From positions 1 through 40,994 of the forward strand of contig JAOUOP010000066.1 in assembly GCA_029880325.1 (NCBI GenBank): a DNA stretch of 40,994 bases, in the 5' to 3' direction. How positions within the stretch are numbered: position 1 is the first letter of the stretch; every line of letters begins with the position of its first letter. The notes under the pieces were generated by a model, which saw only the letters and a list, made by a program, of their open reading frames with translations, searched no databases and was not told the origin of the DNA. Position numbers and translations under genes: made by a program. Shown here piece after piece: positions 1 through 8,191 of this stretch. The DNA comes from Myxococcales bacterium. GTDB taxonomy: Bacteria > Myxococcota_A > Polyangia > Polyangiales > JAFGIB01.

Positions 1-122
1 TTGCCGGTGCGGGTGGTGCTGCCGGGGGTGCCAGGCTCCTGAGGGTTTGCCGGTGCTGCTGCCGGGGGTGCCAGGCTCCTGAGGGTTTGCCGGTGCCGGG
101 GGTGCCAGGCTCCTGAGGGTTT
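1..122. repeat. Tandem REP-like repeats, left flank of transposase
   Basis: Three head-to-tail units start at 1, 47 and 87 and are 46, 40 and 34 bp long. They share a 28-bp core at 21-48, 61-88 and 95-122 that contains GGTGCCAGGCTCC, an imperfect palindrome. The units differ only by stepwise 6-bp losses in the spacer before the core. The array touches the left edge, so it may continue outside the window. The reverse complement of the core matches the repeats at 1613-1638 and 1671-1696 on the other side of the transposase gene. This arrangement fits REP sequences mobilised by a RAYT enzyme. Confidence 0.75.
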
Positions 123-178
123 CGCCACTTTTTTTCGTTTTCGCGAAACCGGCCGAAGCGCTGACCGATAACAGGGGT

Positions 179-1351
179 ATGAGACAGCTGCGATGCTTCC
201 TCCCGGGCGAACAGCACTTCCTCGGCGGTCGGACCGTAAACGAGGAGTTCGCGCTCCACCCCTACGCTCCACCGGGCTGCTGGCCCAAGCTCCAGGCCGT
301 CCACCGCCTCTCGCGCAAAGAGCGCCGCGCCCTGCTCCGGGAAGGCCGCCGCTGCGTCGAAAAGACGCGAAAGCTGACCGAGTTGGTGGCCTTCCACGAG
401 GATCAGGGCACCAAACCGCCGCCGATCGCCATCCACGACTTCCCCAATAGCATCCCCAACATCTTCGGCGCCGTGCTGGCCAAGGCCGTCGAACGCTCGG
501 AAGTGGAGTTGCTGTGCGCCATCGCCATGAGCAACCACCACCACATCCTGCCGCGCGACGGGAAGGGCAACCTCGCCCTATTCAACGAGTACTTCCACGG
601 GCAGCTCGCTCGCCAAGTCAACATCTTCCTGGACCGTCGCTATGCACTGTGGGGGCGGCGCATGAGCACCAAGCGCGTGCTGGGCGCCAAAGCCGAGTTC
701 GAGCGTGCCCTCTACATTCTGAGCAACCCGCTGTCGGCCAATCTGGTCGCGCGCGCGGACCAGTGGCCGGGCTTCAACTGCTTTGAGTCATTCGTGACCG
801 GCAAACCGATGCGCTTTCTTTGCATGGACCGGACCCGCTGGCACCGCAACAAGCGCCCCAAGAACATCGCTCCCTATCTCTCCACAGTGACGCTGGAACT
901 CGCGGCCCCCAGTGGAGACGGAATCGGAACGATGGACAAGCGCCAGTGGCAGAAGCGAGTGGTCGAGACGGTAGTCGCCAGGGAGCAAACCCTCCACATC
1001 GAGCGGCAGAAGACGGGCAAGAAGGTCCTGGGCCTCGAAGGGCTGCTAGAGACGCTGCCAAGCGACCGCCCAAAGCAACCGAAGAACTCACCGGGCCCGA
1101 TGGTTCACAGTCATTGCCCGATCACGCGCAAGGTCTACACGCGAAACTTCCGGCTGTTCGAGCAGCAGACGCGGGAAGCGATGCGGCGTTACATGAAAGG
1201 CGAGATCGACGTGATCTTCCCACCCGGAGCACAGGTCCCGGGAAGATTCCCGCGACCGCGGTATCCGGATGACCCCGACCGCGCCCCCCTGGTCCACCTC
1301 AGCCGAATCAACATCGCTCTCGAGGTGGAGGCGATCCGCCAGTTCCGGTAG
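179..1351 (+). CDS. REP-associated Y1 (HUH) transposase
   Basis: Predicted single-strand DNA transposase of the IS200/REP-associated tyrosine transposase (RAYT) group, which cuts and joins REP hairpins. The HUH metal-binding motif is at residues 118-124 (S-N-H-H-H-I-L), corresponding to the usual N-H-x-H. The candidate nucleophile is Tyr179 in a YILSNPLSANLV block, which matches the Y-I-x-x-N-P-x-x-A-x-L-V signature of the family. The protein has 390 residues, longer than most RAYTs as I know them. The extra length is a basic C-terminal part (about 215-390) plus about 85 residues before the core. The ATG at 179 follows a short AT-rich patch (about 125-150). Repeats with a shared core lie on both sides in opposite orientation, which supports the assignment. 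No frameshift is visible, so the element may be active. Confidence 0.8.
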   Translation: MRQLRCFLPGEQHFLGGRTVNEEFALHPYAPPGCWPKLQAVHRLSRKERRALLREGRRCVEKTRKLTELVAFHEDQGTKPPPIAIHDFPNSIPNIFGAVLAKAVERSEVELLCAIAMSNHHHILPRDGKGNLALFNEYFHGQLARQVNIFLDRRYALWGRRMSTKRVLGAKAEFERALYILSNPLSANLVARADQWPGFNCFESFVTGKPMRFLCMDRTRWHRNKRPKNIAPYLSTVTLELAAPSGDGIGTMDKRQWQKRVVETVVAREQTLHIERQKTGKKVLGLEGLLETLPSDRPKQPKNSPGPMVHSHCPITRKVYTRNFRLFEQQTREAMRRYMKGEIDVIFPPGAQVPGRFPRPRYPDDPDRAPLVHLSRINIALEVEAIRQFR

Positions 1352-1567
1352 GGTGTCGCTACCGCCAGAACAGCACGCCAGGCATCGACCGCTGACACTG
1401 CGCTTGCAAACACATTCAGGATGGCAGTGCTTCAGCGCGGACCTTTCGATCTCGTATCCGCCCCGGAGCGCGCCCAGCCGATGGTTTGGGGTTCCTCGTA
1501 TTGCTCACAGGGGCCCACGAATCCCCGAGGACGCGCTGTATCTACCGTGTGCACGTCGAGCAGCTAC

Positions 1568-1696
1568 GCCCGGCACCTACGGCGGCAGCGGCAACCGACC
1601 CTCATATGCCCGACCCTCATATGCCTGGCACCTGCGGCTGCAGCTGCAGCGGCAGCGGCAGCGGCAACCGACCCTTAGATGCCTGGCACCTGCGGC
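1568..1696. repeat. REP-like repeats, right flank of transposase (inverted)
   Basis: Copies at 1613-1638 and 1671-1696 read ACCCTCA or ACCCTTA, three variable bases, GCCTGGCACC, then TGCGGC. A partial copy lies at 1598-1610 and a degenerate one at 1568-1583. They contain the small palindrome TGCC-T-GGCA. They match the reverse complement of the left-flank core, so the transposase gene sits between inverted repeat clusters. GCAGCG/GCAGCT-rich spacers separate the copies. The rest of the 424-bp gap 1352-1775 holds only short shadow frames, and I see no gene in it. Confidence 0.7.
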
Positions 1697-1775
1697 TGCA
1701 GCTTTGACTTGCTGAGTGCGCTCTCCCACCCTCGCCTGCCCTCTGCCGATGGCGTGCACCGGGGACCACCGAGCT

Positions 1776-2219
1776 TCAAGGCAGCGACTTGTACATCGTT
1801 ATGATTTCGATGCCGGGCTTCCATTCGAAACGACGTACTTCGACGAAGCCGCGCTCGCGACCGAAGGCGATCAACGGATCGTCAATGCATTCGGTCAGGG
1901 CCACGCCGGGCGCGCCCTGCTCCTCGAGGATGGCCATCGCGCGTTCATATAAGAGCGTTCCCAATGTGGGCAGGTCTGGGTTGGCCGTGACCATGAACAT
2001 TCGGTAGCGCTGGCCATCGCTTTCCACGCCGACGTAACCAACGATACGGCCCGCGTCGTCGACCTTGACGCGATGGATCTGAAGCCCCCGCTCGGTGTCG
2101 AAGTTGCGGCGGTGGTGCAACCATTCCTCCTGGGTGATGCGCTGGGGCAGGAATTCGAAGCTGGCGTTGGCCACCTCCAGAATGGCAGGCCAGTCGGCCT
2201 CCTCAATCTCCCTGAACAT
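1776..2219 (-). CDS. GNAT-like N-acetyltransferase
   Basis: Small protein of 147 residues with the pattern of a GCN5-related acetyltransferase, which moves an acetyl group from acetyl-CoA to an amine. An R-E-I-E-E-A-D-W-P-A-I start is followed by central strands (GRIVGYVGVES, YRMFMVTANP) and an acyl-CoA loop region (NPDLPTLGTLLYERAM) that is a weak version of the R/Q-x-x-G-x-G/A motif. A C-terminal part resembles the common F-G-R-E-R-G-F segment. Two ATGs lie at 2222 and 2219; GAGG upstream has better spacing (6 nt) to the second. An open frame runs further upstream but lacks conserved features. The substrate cannot be told. It lies downstream of dnaK on the same strand with a 140-bp gap. Confidence 0.6.
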   Translation of the reverse strand: MFREIEEADWPAILEVANASFEFLPQRITQEEWLHHRRNFDTERGLQIHRVKVDDAGRIVGYVGVESDGQRYRMFMVTANPDLPTLGTLLYERAMAILEEQGAPGVALTECIDDPLIAFGRERGFVEVRRFEWKPGIEIITMYKSLP

Positions 2220-2359
2220 CATGCACCTCGCCGACCAGATTGTCGCAGCCTCGGGTGCAGTGGACAAGGTCCGCGCCACGCGCAGCCAACGCCCCTTCGA
2301 CCACGGGACAGCGCCACCGAAGTGGCCTTGCCACACCGGCGGCGCCGTCCGCACAGCCA

Positions 2360-4234
2360 TCAGGCTGCGCGCGAGGTGTCGTCGCCCTCTTCGAACTCGG
2401 CGTCGATGACGTCTTCGTTCGCGCTGGGCTCCGCTGCAGCCGAAGCGGAGGCCTGGGCTTGCTGGCCGAGCTGCTGGAGCAGCTGCTCGAGCGCCCTGTG
2501 GCCGCTTTCGATGGCGGCGCTGTCGTGGCGCTCGATGGCGCTGCGCAGCTCCTTGATGTGCTCCCGAATCTCCGCCTGCTGCGGAGCCGCGTCGCCCAGC
2601 TGGTTCAAGGCCTGTTCGGCCGCGTAGCAGAGTTGGTCAGCGGCGTTGCGCTGCTCGACTTCACTGCGGCGTCGGGCGTCCTCGGACTCGTGTTGCTTGG
2701 CGTCGTCGACCATGCGCTGGACTTCGGCCTCGCTCAGACCGCTGCCGGCCGAGATGGTGATGCGCTTGTCCTTGCCGGTGGCTTCGTCGCGCGCCGTGAC
2801 CGCCAGGATGCCGTTGGCGTCGATGTCGAAGGTGACCTTGATCTGCGGCGTGCCACGCGGGGCCGTGTCGATGCCTTCGAGCCGAAAGCGGCCTAGCGTG
2901 CGGTTGTCGCCGGCACTTGCGCGCTCGCCCTGCAGGACGTGAATGTCGACGCTGGGCTGGTTGTCGTCGGCAGTCGAGAAGACTTCTTCGCGGCGCGTCG
3001 GGATCGTGGTGTTGCGCGGGATCAACGCCGTCATCACGCCACCCAGGGTCTCGACCCCGAGCGATAGCGGTGTGACGTCGAGCAGCAGCACGTCCTTGAC
3101 GTCGCCGCTGAGCACACCAGCCTGGGTGGCCGCTCCGATGGCCACGACTTCATCGGGATTGACGCCTCGATGGGGCTGCTTGCCGAAGAAGCCCGAGACC
3201 TCTTTCTGCACCAGCGGGATGCGCGTGGAGCCGCCCACCAAGACGACTTCATCGATCTGCTCGACCGACTTGCCCGCATCCGCGAGCGCCTGCTTGCAGG
3301 CCTTGAGCGTGCGCTGCACCAGCGCTGCGATCTTCTGCTCGAAGCTGGCCCGGCCGACCTTGATGTTCATGTGCTTGGGACCGTTGGCGTCGGCGGTCAG
3401 AAACGGCAGGTTCACCGTGGTCTCGAGTTTGCTCGAGAGTTCGATCTTGGCCGACTCGGCCGCGTCCCGCAGGCGCTGCAAGACAAGCTTGTCCTGGCCC
3501 ACGTCGATGCCCTGCTCTTTCTTGAACTCGGCGATCAGGTACTCGACCAACTCGTGGTCAATGTCATCGCCGCCCAGGGCCGTGTCGCCACCGGTGCTCA
3601 GGACCTGAACCACGCCGTCGGCCACTTCGAGGATCGAAATGTCGAAGGTGCCGCCGCCGAAGTCGTAGACCGCGATCACCTCTTCGGTCTTCTTCTCGAG
3701 CCCGTAGGCGAGGGCCGCCGCGGTGGGCTCGTTGATGATGCGCTTGACCTCGAGTCCCGCGATCTTGCCGGCATCCTTGGTGGCCTGGCGCTGGGCGTCG
3801 TTGAAGTAGGCCGGCACCGTGATGACCGCCTCGCTCACCGGCGCGCCCAGGTAGTCTTCGGCGGCCTTCTTGAGCTTGCGCAAGACGTGCGCGCTGACCT
3901 CCGGCGGCGCCAGGGCCTTGCCGCGCACGCGAAATGCCGCGTCGCCGTTGTCGCGCGCGAAGACCTCGAAGGGTACGCGCGCTCGGTCGGCGCCCGACTC
4001 GTCGTAGCGTTTGCCGATGAAACGCTTGGCCGAAAAGACCGTGGCCTCGGCGTTGGTCAGGGCCTGGCGCTTGGCGATCTGCCCCACCAGAACTTCACCC
4101 GAGTCGTCCCAGGCCACCACCGAGGGCGTGGTGCGCGCGCCCTCTTCGTTGACGATCACCTTGGCCTCGTCGCCTTCCATGACGGCAACCACCGAGTTGG
4201 TGGTTCCCAGGTCGATTCCGATCATCTTGCCCAT
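2360..4234 (-). CDS. dnaK: Chaperone DnaK (Hsp70)
   Basis: ATP-dependent cytoplasmic Hsp70 chaperone of 624 residues, near the usual 610-640. All three Hsp70 signatures are present: IDLGTTNS near the N-terminus, YDFGGGTFDIS in the middle of the nucleotide-binding domain, and VVLVGGSTRIP. The linker (VLLLDVTPLSLG) leads into the substrate-binding domain, and the tail (DVIDAEFEE) is typical of DnaK. The start at 4234 is set by AGGAG six bases upstream; a longer frame to 4342 has no support. No grpE or dnaJ is adjacent, so this is an orphan copy and may not be the only DnaK of the genome. No CIRCE element is visible upstream. Confidence 0.97.
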   Translation of the reverse strand: MGKMIGIDLGTTNSVVAVMEGDEAKVIVNEEGARTTPSVVAWDDSGEVLVGQIAKRQALTNAEATVFSAKRFIGKRYDESGADRARVPFEVFARDNGDAAFRVRGKALAPPEVSAHVLRKLKKAAEDYLGAPVSEAVITVPAYFNDAQRQATKDAGKIAGLEVKRIINEPTAAALAYGLEKKTEEVIAVYDFGGGTFDISILEVADGVVQVLSTGGDTALGGDDIDHELVEYLIAEFKKEQGIDVGQDKLVLQRLRDAAESAKIELSSKLETTVNLPFLTADANGPKHMNIKVGRASFEQKIAALVQRTLKACKQALADAGKSVEQIDEVVLVGGSTRIPLVQKEVSGFFGKQPHRGVNPDEVVAIGAATQAGVLSGDVKDVLLLDVTPLSLGVETLGGVMTALIPRNTTIPTRREEVFSTADDNQPSVDIHVLQGERASAGDNRTLGRFRLEGIDTAPRGTPQIKVTFDIDANGILAVTARDEATGKDKRITISAGSGLSEAEVQRMVDDAKQHESEDARRRSEVEQRNAADQLCYAAEQALNQLGDAAPQQAEIREHIKELRSAIERHDSAAIESGHRALEQLLQQLGQQAQASASAAAEPSANEDVIDAEFEEGDDTSRAA

Positions 4235-4401
4235 CGCGTTCTCCTGATACTGCTGCCGCGGCCAGACCGATCCACCCACGCGCTCGCGTGCCTGCATCGC
4301 TCGGGCCAGACGTGTTCCCGAAACTGTTATCGAAACTGTCACCGAACGCGGCCCGCGCGCCCTACTGCCGGTCGCGCGCTGCCGTTTCGCTTACCTGCCA
4401 C

Positions 4402-4429
4402 AAGCTAAGCAGCATCCGGACGGGGTCAA
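4402..4429 (-). promoter_or_regulatory. Candidate sigma-70-type promoter for dnaK
   Basis: On the minus strand, TTGACC (4429-4424) and TAGCTT (4407-4402) are separated by 16 bp. The -35 is good; the -10 is weak. It would give a leader of about 165 nt before dnaK. The preceding bases read CCCTTGACC, loosely like a heat-shock sigma -35, but no CCCCAT-type -10 follows. It lies in the divergent gap between dnaK and the P450 gene. Confidence 0.3.
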
Positions 4430-4468
4430 GGGGGAGAAGATTTTCGCCTCCCATTGTAGAGTCCAGCC

Positions 4469-5644
4469 ATGACCGAGTCCGGATACGACCCCTTCGATCC
4501 CGCAGTGATCGGCGACCCCTACCCCCACTACCGCTGGCTGCGCGAGCAGGCGCCCTGCCACTACAACGCCGAGCGCGACATCTATGTGCTCAGCCGCTAC
4601 GCCGACGTGCGCGCGGCCCTGTCGAACTTCGAGCTTTTCTCCTCGACCGAGGGGGTTGGCTACGAGCGGCGGCCGGTGCCGATGATGATCGCCTACGACC
4701 CTCCCGAGCACACGCGCCTCAGACGCATCGTCGCCGGGCGCTTCACCCCCCGTGCCCTGGCCCAGTGGCACGAGCGCATCGAAGCCATCGCGGCCGACAT
4801 GGTGGCGCGCGCGGTCGAGGCCGGCGAGGTCGACCTGGTGGAGGCCCTGGCCGGACCCTTCCCGGTGCAGGTGATCGCCGAGATGATGGACATTCCCATG
4901 GAGCGGCGCGCCGACTTCAAACGCTGGAGCGACAATACCGTCGAGGCCCTCGGCGGCGCCGTCGACGCCAGCCCCGAGGAACGCGCGAAGGTCGAGATGA
5001 CCATCATGGAGTTCGCCATGTACTTCGCCGAAGTGCTGCGCGAGCGCCGCCCCGAAGCCGCCGATCGCGATGACTTGATCAGCCTGCTGATCCGCCCGAG
5101 CGATGACGGCGAGGCCCTGGCCGATCACGAGATCATCTCCTTTTGCGTGCTGCTCTTGGTGGCCGGCAACGAAACCACCACCAATCTGATCTCCAACACC
5201 GCCCACCACCTGATGCGTCTGCCCGATCATTGGCAGCGCGTGGTCGAAGATCCTTCGCTCATCGGGCCGCTGATCGAGGAGGGCCTGCGCTACGACGCCC
5301 CGATCCAGGGCTTCTTCCGCAACACCCTGGCCGAGACCACGGTGGCCGGCGTCACCATTCCCCGCGGCGCCAAGGTCTTTCTACTCTACGGCGCGGCCAA
5401 CCGCGATCCGGCGCAATTTCCCGAACCCGACCGCTTCCGCGTCGAGCGTAACCCCCTCGAGCACATCGCCTTCGGCTTCGGCCCCCACACCTGCCTCGGC
5501 GCCCACCTGGCCCGCCTCGAGGCCCGCATCCTGACCCGCCATATGCTCGAACGCGTCACGTGCATGAAGCCGGCGGGCGAGGCGGTGCGCACCCAAAACC
5601 CCTTGCTCCGGGGCATGGAGTCACTGCCGGTGAAGATCTCCTGA
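4469..5644 (+). CDS. Cytochrome P450 (bacterial class I type)
   Basis: Soluble heme monooxygenase of 391 residues, normal for bacterial class I P450s, which take electrons from a ferredoxin. The I-helix oxygen-activation motif AGNETT is at 232-237. The K-helix E-x-x-R is E271-R274. The heme loop FGFGPHTCLG is at 335-344, with proximal Cys342. The N-terminus (FDPAVIGDPYPHYRWLR) is typical of CYP107/CYP109-like bacterial enzymes, with no membrane anchor. The ATG at 4469 has no strong ribosome-binding site but begins exactly where the family does. No ferredoxin or reductase is adjacent. Converging with a crotonase gene, it could belong to lipid or terpenoid catabolism, but the substrate is unknown. 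Confidence 0.95.
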   Translation: MTESGYDPFDPAVIGDPYPHYRWLREQAPCHYNAERDIYVLSRYADVRAALSNFELFSSTEGVGYERRPVPMMIAYDPPEHTRLRRIVAGRFTPRALAQWHERIEAIAADMVARAVEAGEVDLVEALAGPFPVQVIAEMMDIPMERRADFKRWSDNTVEALGGAVDASPEERAKVEMTIMEFAMYFAEVLRERRPEAADRDDLISLLIRPSDDGEALADHEIISFCVLLLVAGNETTTNLISNTAHHLMRLPDHWQRVVEDPSLIGPLIEEGLRYDAPIQGFFRNTLAETTVAGVTIPRGAKVFLLYGAANRDPAQFPEPDRFRVERNPLEHIAFGFGPHTCLGAHLARLEARILTRHMLERVTCMKPAGEAVRTQNPLLRGMESLPVKIS

Positions 5645-5680
5645 CGTTCGCCAGAAGCCAACCCGCAGCGACATCACGCC

Positions 5681-6484
5681 TCAACTGCCACGGAAGACCG
5701 GCTTGCGCTTTTCCACGAACGCCCGCTGGCCCTCGCGCGCATCGTCGCTCTTGCGCAGCGGCCGGCCGAGTTGTTCCTGCCGAAGGTAGGCCTCCCCGAG
5801 CGGCATCGTCAGCAGCTCGCGCACCCCGCGGCGGGTTTCGCGCACCGCAAGCGGCGCGTTTTGCGCGATGCGCGCCGCCAGCCCAAGCGCCCGCTCGAGC
5901 AGCACATGGCCCTCGACGATCTCGTTGATCAGGCCGATGCGCAGCGCTGCGGCGGCGTCGATGGGCTCGGCCGTGAGCAACAGCCGATGGGCCTCGACCC
6001 ACGGGATCTGCCGCGGCAGCAGCACCGTGGAGTTGCCCGTGGGGTAGAGCCCCAAAGCCACTTCCTCGAGCGCAAAGGTGGCCTCCGGCACCGCCAGACG
6101 CAGCTCCGAAGCCAGCATCAGGTCGAAGCCACCGGCCCGGGCGTGACCATTGATGGCGCAGATCAGCGGTGTCTGTAGGTCAAACCCCGCCAACAACGCG
6201 GTCTCGGCGCTGCGCAGCCCTTGGAAGCTCTCATCGTCCAGGCGCTCGCCGCGGGCCAGGGCCTGGGAAGCGCCGATGGTGGCCTTCATGTCCATACCCG
6301 CACAGAAAACGCGATCACCGGCCCCCGTCAGCACGGCGCAGCGAATCCCATCATCGGCGGCGATGGCACGCCAGGTTTCGGCCAGGCGCGAGAGCGTGGG
6401 CGGATCGAGCGAATTGGCCTTTTCAGGCCGGTCGATGGTGACCAGTGCCACGTGGGGCTCGGGCTTTTCAAACTTGACCGTCAT
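5681..6484 (-). CDS. Enoyl-CoA hydratase/isomerase (crotonase) family protein
   Basis: Crotonase-fold enzyme of 267 residues acting on acyl-CoA thioesters. Visible landmarks are the N-terminal TIDRPEKANSLD, the first oxyanion-hole segment FCAGMDMKA, the second (NGHARAGGFDL) and LEEVALGLYP. In classical enoyl-CoA hydratase the two catalytic glutamates fall in GGGCE and PE segments. Here the first position is Asp (GGFD) and the second glutamate is retained, so simple hydratase activity is not certain. The start at 6484 has GGAGGTG just upstream; an ATG 21 bp earlier lacks this. It converges with the P450 gene, separated by 36 bp. Confidence 0.88.
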   Translation of the reverse strand: MTVKFEKPEPHVALVTIDRPEKANSLDPPTLSRLAETWRAIAADDGIRCAVLTGAGDRVFCAGMDMKATIGASQALARGERLDDESFQGLRSAETALLAGFDLQTPLICAINGHARAGGFDLMLASELRLAVPEATFALEEVALGLYPTGNSTVLLPRQIPWVEAHRLLLTAEPIDAAAALRIGLINEIVEGHVLLERALGLAARIAQNAPLAVRETRRGVRELLTMPLGEAYLRQEQLGRPLRKSDDAREGQRAFVEKRKPVFRGS

Positions 6485-6516
6485 CGCTTCACCTCCATGC
6501 CCCACCCGATCCCCGG

Positions 6517-6548
6517 AGTATGCCCGGTTCCCGGTCTGGTCAAGTCAA
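6517..6548 (-). promoter_or_regulatory. Candidate promoter of the crotonase gene
   Basis: Two overlapping -35-like hexamers, TTGACT (6548-6543) and TTGACC (6543-6538), stand 20 and 15 bp before CATACT (6522-6517) on the minus strand. Neither spacing is the ideal 17. A 20-bp spacer would suit a MerR-type activator, but no dyad operator is obvious. It lies in the 87-bp divergent gap with a universal stress protein gene. Confidence 0.3.
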
Positions 6549-6571
6549 GGCCCCCGGGGTACACCCTTGCC

Positions 6572-7021
6572 ATGGCCAAGATCGACGTCATCGTCTGCCC
6601 CATCGATTTTTCCGAGTGCTCGGAATTCGCCCTGACCTATGCCGCGTCGATGGCGAAGACCATGGGCGCGCGCCTGACCTTGCTGCACGTGCTCGAGCCG
6701 CTCAGCGGCATCTTTCCCGACGACTCCCTCGCCGTGCGCGCAGAGCTTGAAAGCGGGCTGCGGCGGGAACGGGAAACCGAGCTGCAGCTGGCGGTCAAGC
6801 GCTGCCAGCAGGGCGTCCCGGAGCTGGAGGTGCGGGGCGAGTTGGTCGAGGGCGTGGCGCAGGCGGCGATCGCCAAGGGGGCGGCCGAATGCGGCGCCGA
6901 CCTGATCGTGATCGGCACCCACGGCCGCACCGGCCTCGGGCATTTGCTGCTGGGCAGCGTGGCCGAGAAGGTCGTGCGCACCAGCACGGTGCCGGTGCTC
7001 ACGGTGCGCAAGCCCGGCTGA
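6572..7021 (+). CDS. Universal stress protein (UspA family) 1
   Basis: Single-domain UspA protein of 149 residues, cytoplasmic. It begins AKIDVIVCPIDFSECSE, the usual first strand with the ATP-contacting Asp. It ends with the nucleotide-binding motif G-x2-G-x9-G-S (GTHGRTG then LLLGSVAEKV), so it should bind ATP. The ATG at 6572 was chosen because the family starts here; the upstream part of the frame overlaps the crotonase promoter and gene. First of four such genes in 2.1 kb, divergent from the crotonase gene and ending 6 bp from the next stop. Confidence 0.93.
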   Translation: MAKIDVIVCPIDFSECSEFALTYAASMAKTMGARLTLLHVLEPLSGIFPDDSLAVRAELESGLRRERETELQLAVKRCQQGVPELEVRGELVEGVAQAAIAKGAAECGADLIVIGTHGRTGLGHLLLGSVAEKVVRTSTVPVLTVRKPG

Positions 7022-7027
7022 AGCGGA

Positions 7028-7492
7028 CTACGCGTCGCCCTCGGCGGGCGGATGCAGCGTCAACACGGGACAGGGCGCGCTGCGCACCACGCGCTCGGCC
7101 ACGCTGCCGAGCAACAGCCGCGGCAAGCCTCCGCGCCCGTGGGTGGAGATCACCAAGAGGTCGATGCCGTGCTCGCGCGCGTAGTCGCCGATCACCTGGG
7201 CGGCGCCCCCGCCCTCTTCGATCGCGAGCTGCACCCGCACATCGCCACCAAAATGACGCGCGCGCAGCGCCTCCAGCTGGGCCTTGACCTTCTGGCGCAC
7301 CTCCTGCTTGAGCGCCTGCTCGCGCTCGGCCGAGAGCGCCAGCACGCCCGGCGGCAGGTCGGCATCGTAGTCGAGGATCGTCAGCAGCGTAACCTCGGCG
7401 CCGAAACGCTCGGCCATGGACGCGGCCAAAGGCAGCGCGTGCTCGGCAGCCTCGGACAGGTCGGTCGTAACCAGAAGTTTTTCGATCTTCAC
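7028..7492 (-). CDS. Universal stress protein (UspA family) 2
   Basis: Single-domain UspA protein of 154 residues. The start is GTG at 7492, preceded by GGAGG about seven bases upstream; the translation begins VKIEKLLVTTDLSE. The longer frame reaching 7882 is a shadow of the neighbouring gene. The ATP motif G-x2-G-x9-G-S is present (STHGRGG, LLLGSVAERV), although the first G-x2-G is S-T-H-G. A charged helix at about 58-85 (AEREQALKQEV and following) separates the two halves. It probably shares a transcript with the next upstream gene, 76 bp away on the same strand. It converges with universal stress protein 1. Confidence 0.92.
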   Translation of the reverse strand: MKIEKLLVTTDLSEAAEHALPLAASMAERFGAEVTLLTILDYDADLPPGVLALSAEREQALKQEVRQKVKAQLEALRARHFGGDVRVQLAIEEGGGAAQVIGDYAREHGIDLLVISTHGRGGLPRLLLGSVAERVVRSAPCPVLTLHPPAEGDA

Positions 7493-7568
7493 GCGCGCCC
7501 TCCGGCGACCCGATCTCCCGCGGGGGCGCTCGAGTCCGCGTTCAATCTTCCATGGCCACGCCCGTTCA

Positions 7569-8036
7569 TCAAGCCTGCGGAAGCACGACCCGCATCTCAT
7601 GGGGACGCACCACCAGCACCGGGCAAGGCGCGTGACCGGCCACGCGCTCGGCCACGCTGCCCAGCAGCACGCGCGACAGACCGCTGCGGCCGTGGGTGGC
7701 GATAGCCACCAGGTCGTAGTCGTGATCGCCGGCGTAGTCGCAGATCGCTTGCCACACCACGCGCCCGTCGGCCACGGCCGTGCGCGCATGGGGGCGTTCG
7801 CCCAGCACGCGTTTGCGCATGGCGTCGAGCTGGGCGAGCACCACGCGCTTGACGCGCCGGCGGTACTCGTCGGCGGCGCCACCCGAAAGCTCGGGTGCGA
7901 ACTCGGTGACGTGCAGCAGGGTGATGGTGGAGCCGAAGGCGTCGGCCAAGGGGCGCACGGCCTCGATGGCCGCCTCCGAAGCCTCGGAGAGGTCGGTGGT
8001 CACCAGGATCTTGTCGACGCTCGGATGCAACGCCAT
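7569..8036 (-). CDS. Universal stress protein (UspA family) 3
   Basis: Single-domain UspA protein of 155 residues, beginning MALHPSVDKILVTTDLSEASE. The C-terminal ATP motif region reads ATHGRSGLSRVLLGSVAERV, with the G-x9-G-S part intact. The ATG at 8036 has GAGGT directly next to it, closer than usual, and no other start fits. The first strand (KILVTTDLSEA) is closely similar to that of protein 2, which suggests that the two are local duplicates. It is divergent from universal stress protein 4. Confidence 0.92.
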   Translation of the reverse strand: MALHPSVDKILVTTDLSEASEAAIEAVRPLADAFGSTITLLHVTEFAPELSGGAADEYRRRVKRVVLAQLDAMRKRVLGERPHARTAVADGRVVWQAICDYAGDHDYDLVAIATHGRSGLSRVLLGSVAERVAGHAPCPVLVVRPHEMRVVLPQA

Positions 8037-8191
8037 ACCTCGGGATCACGTAGACACGATCATGGCCGGCGCAAGTCCAGCTGCGCGGGCCGTTCGCCTA
8101 TCTTGCGGCCCCCGGGACAGCGACCTTCACGCCCCGCAGCCGGCCCGTTGCGCTCCCCGGGGGCTTGGGTGAAGATGGCCGGCAACTCACC

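Noticed and set aside
1..122. CRISPR array
   Set aside because: Units are directly adjacent with no unique spacers and differ in length; they match inverted copies beyond a transposase gene.
3170..4408. 412-codon frame antisense to dnaK
   Set aside because: No recognisable product; explained by GC-rich codon bias opposite a certain DnaK gene.
4235..4468. CIRCE heat-shock operator before dnaK
   Set aside because: No TTAGCACTC-type inverted repeat is present.
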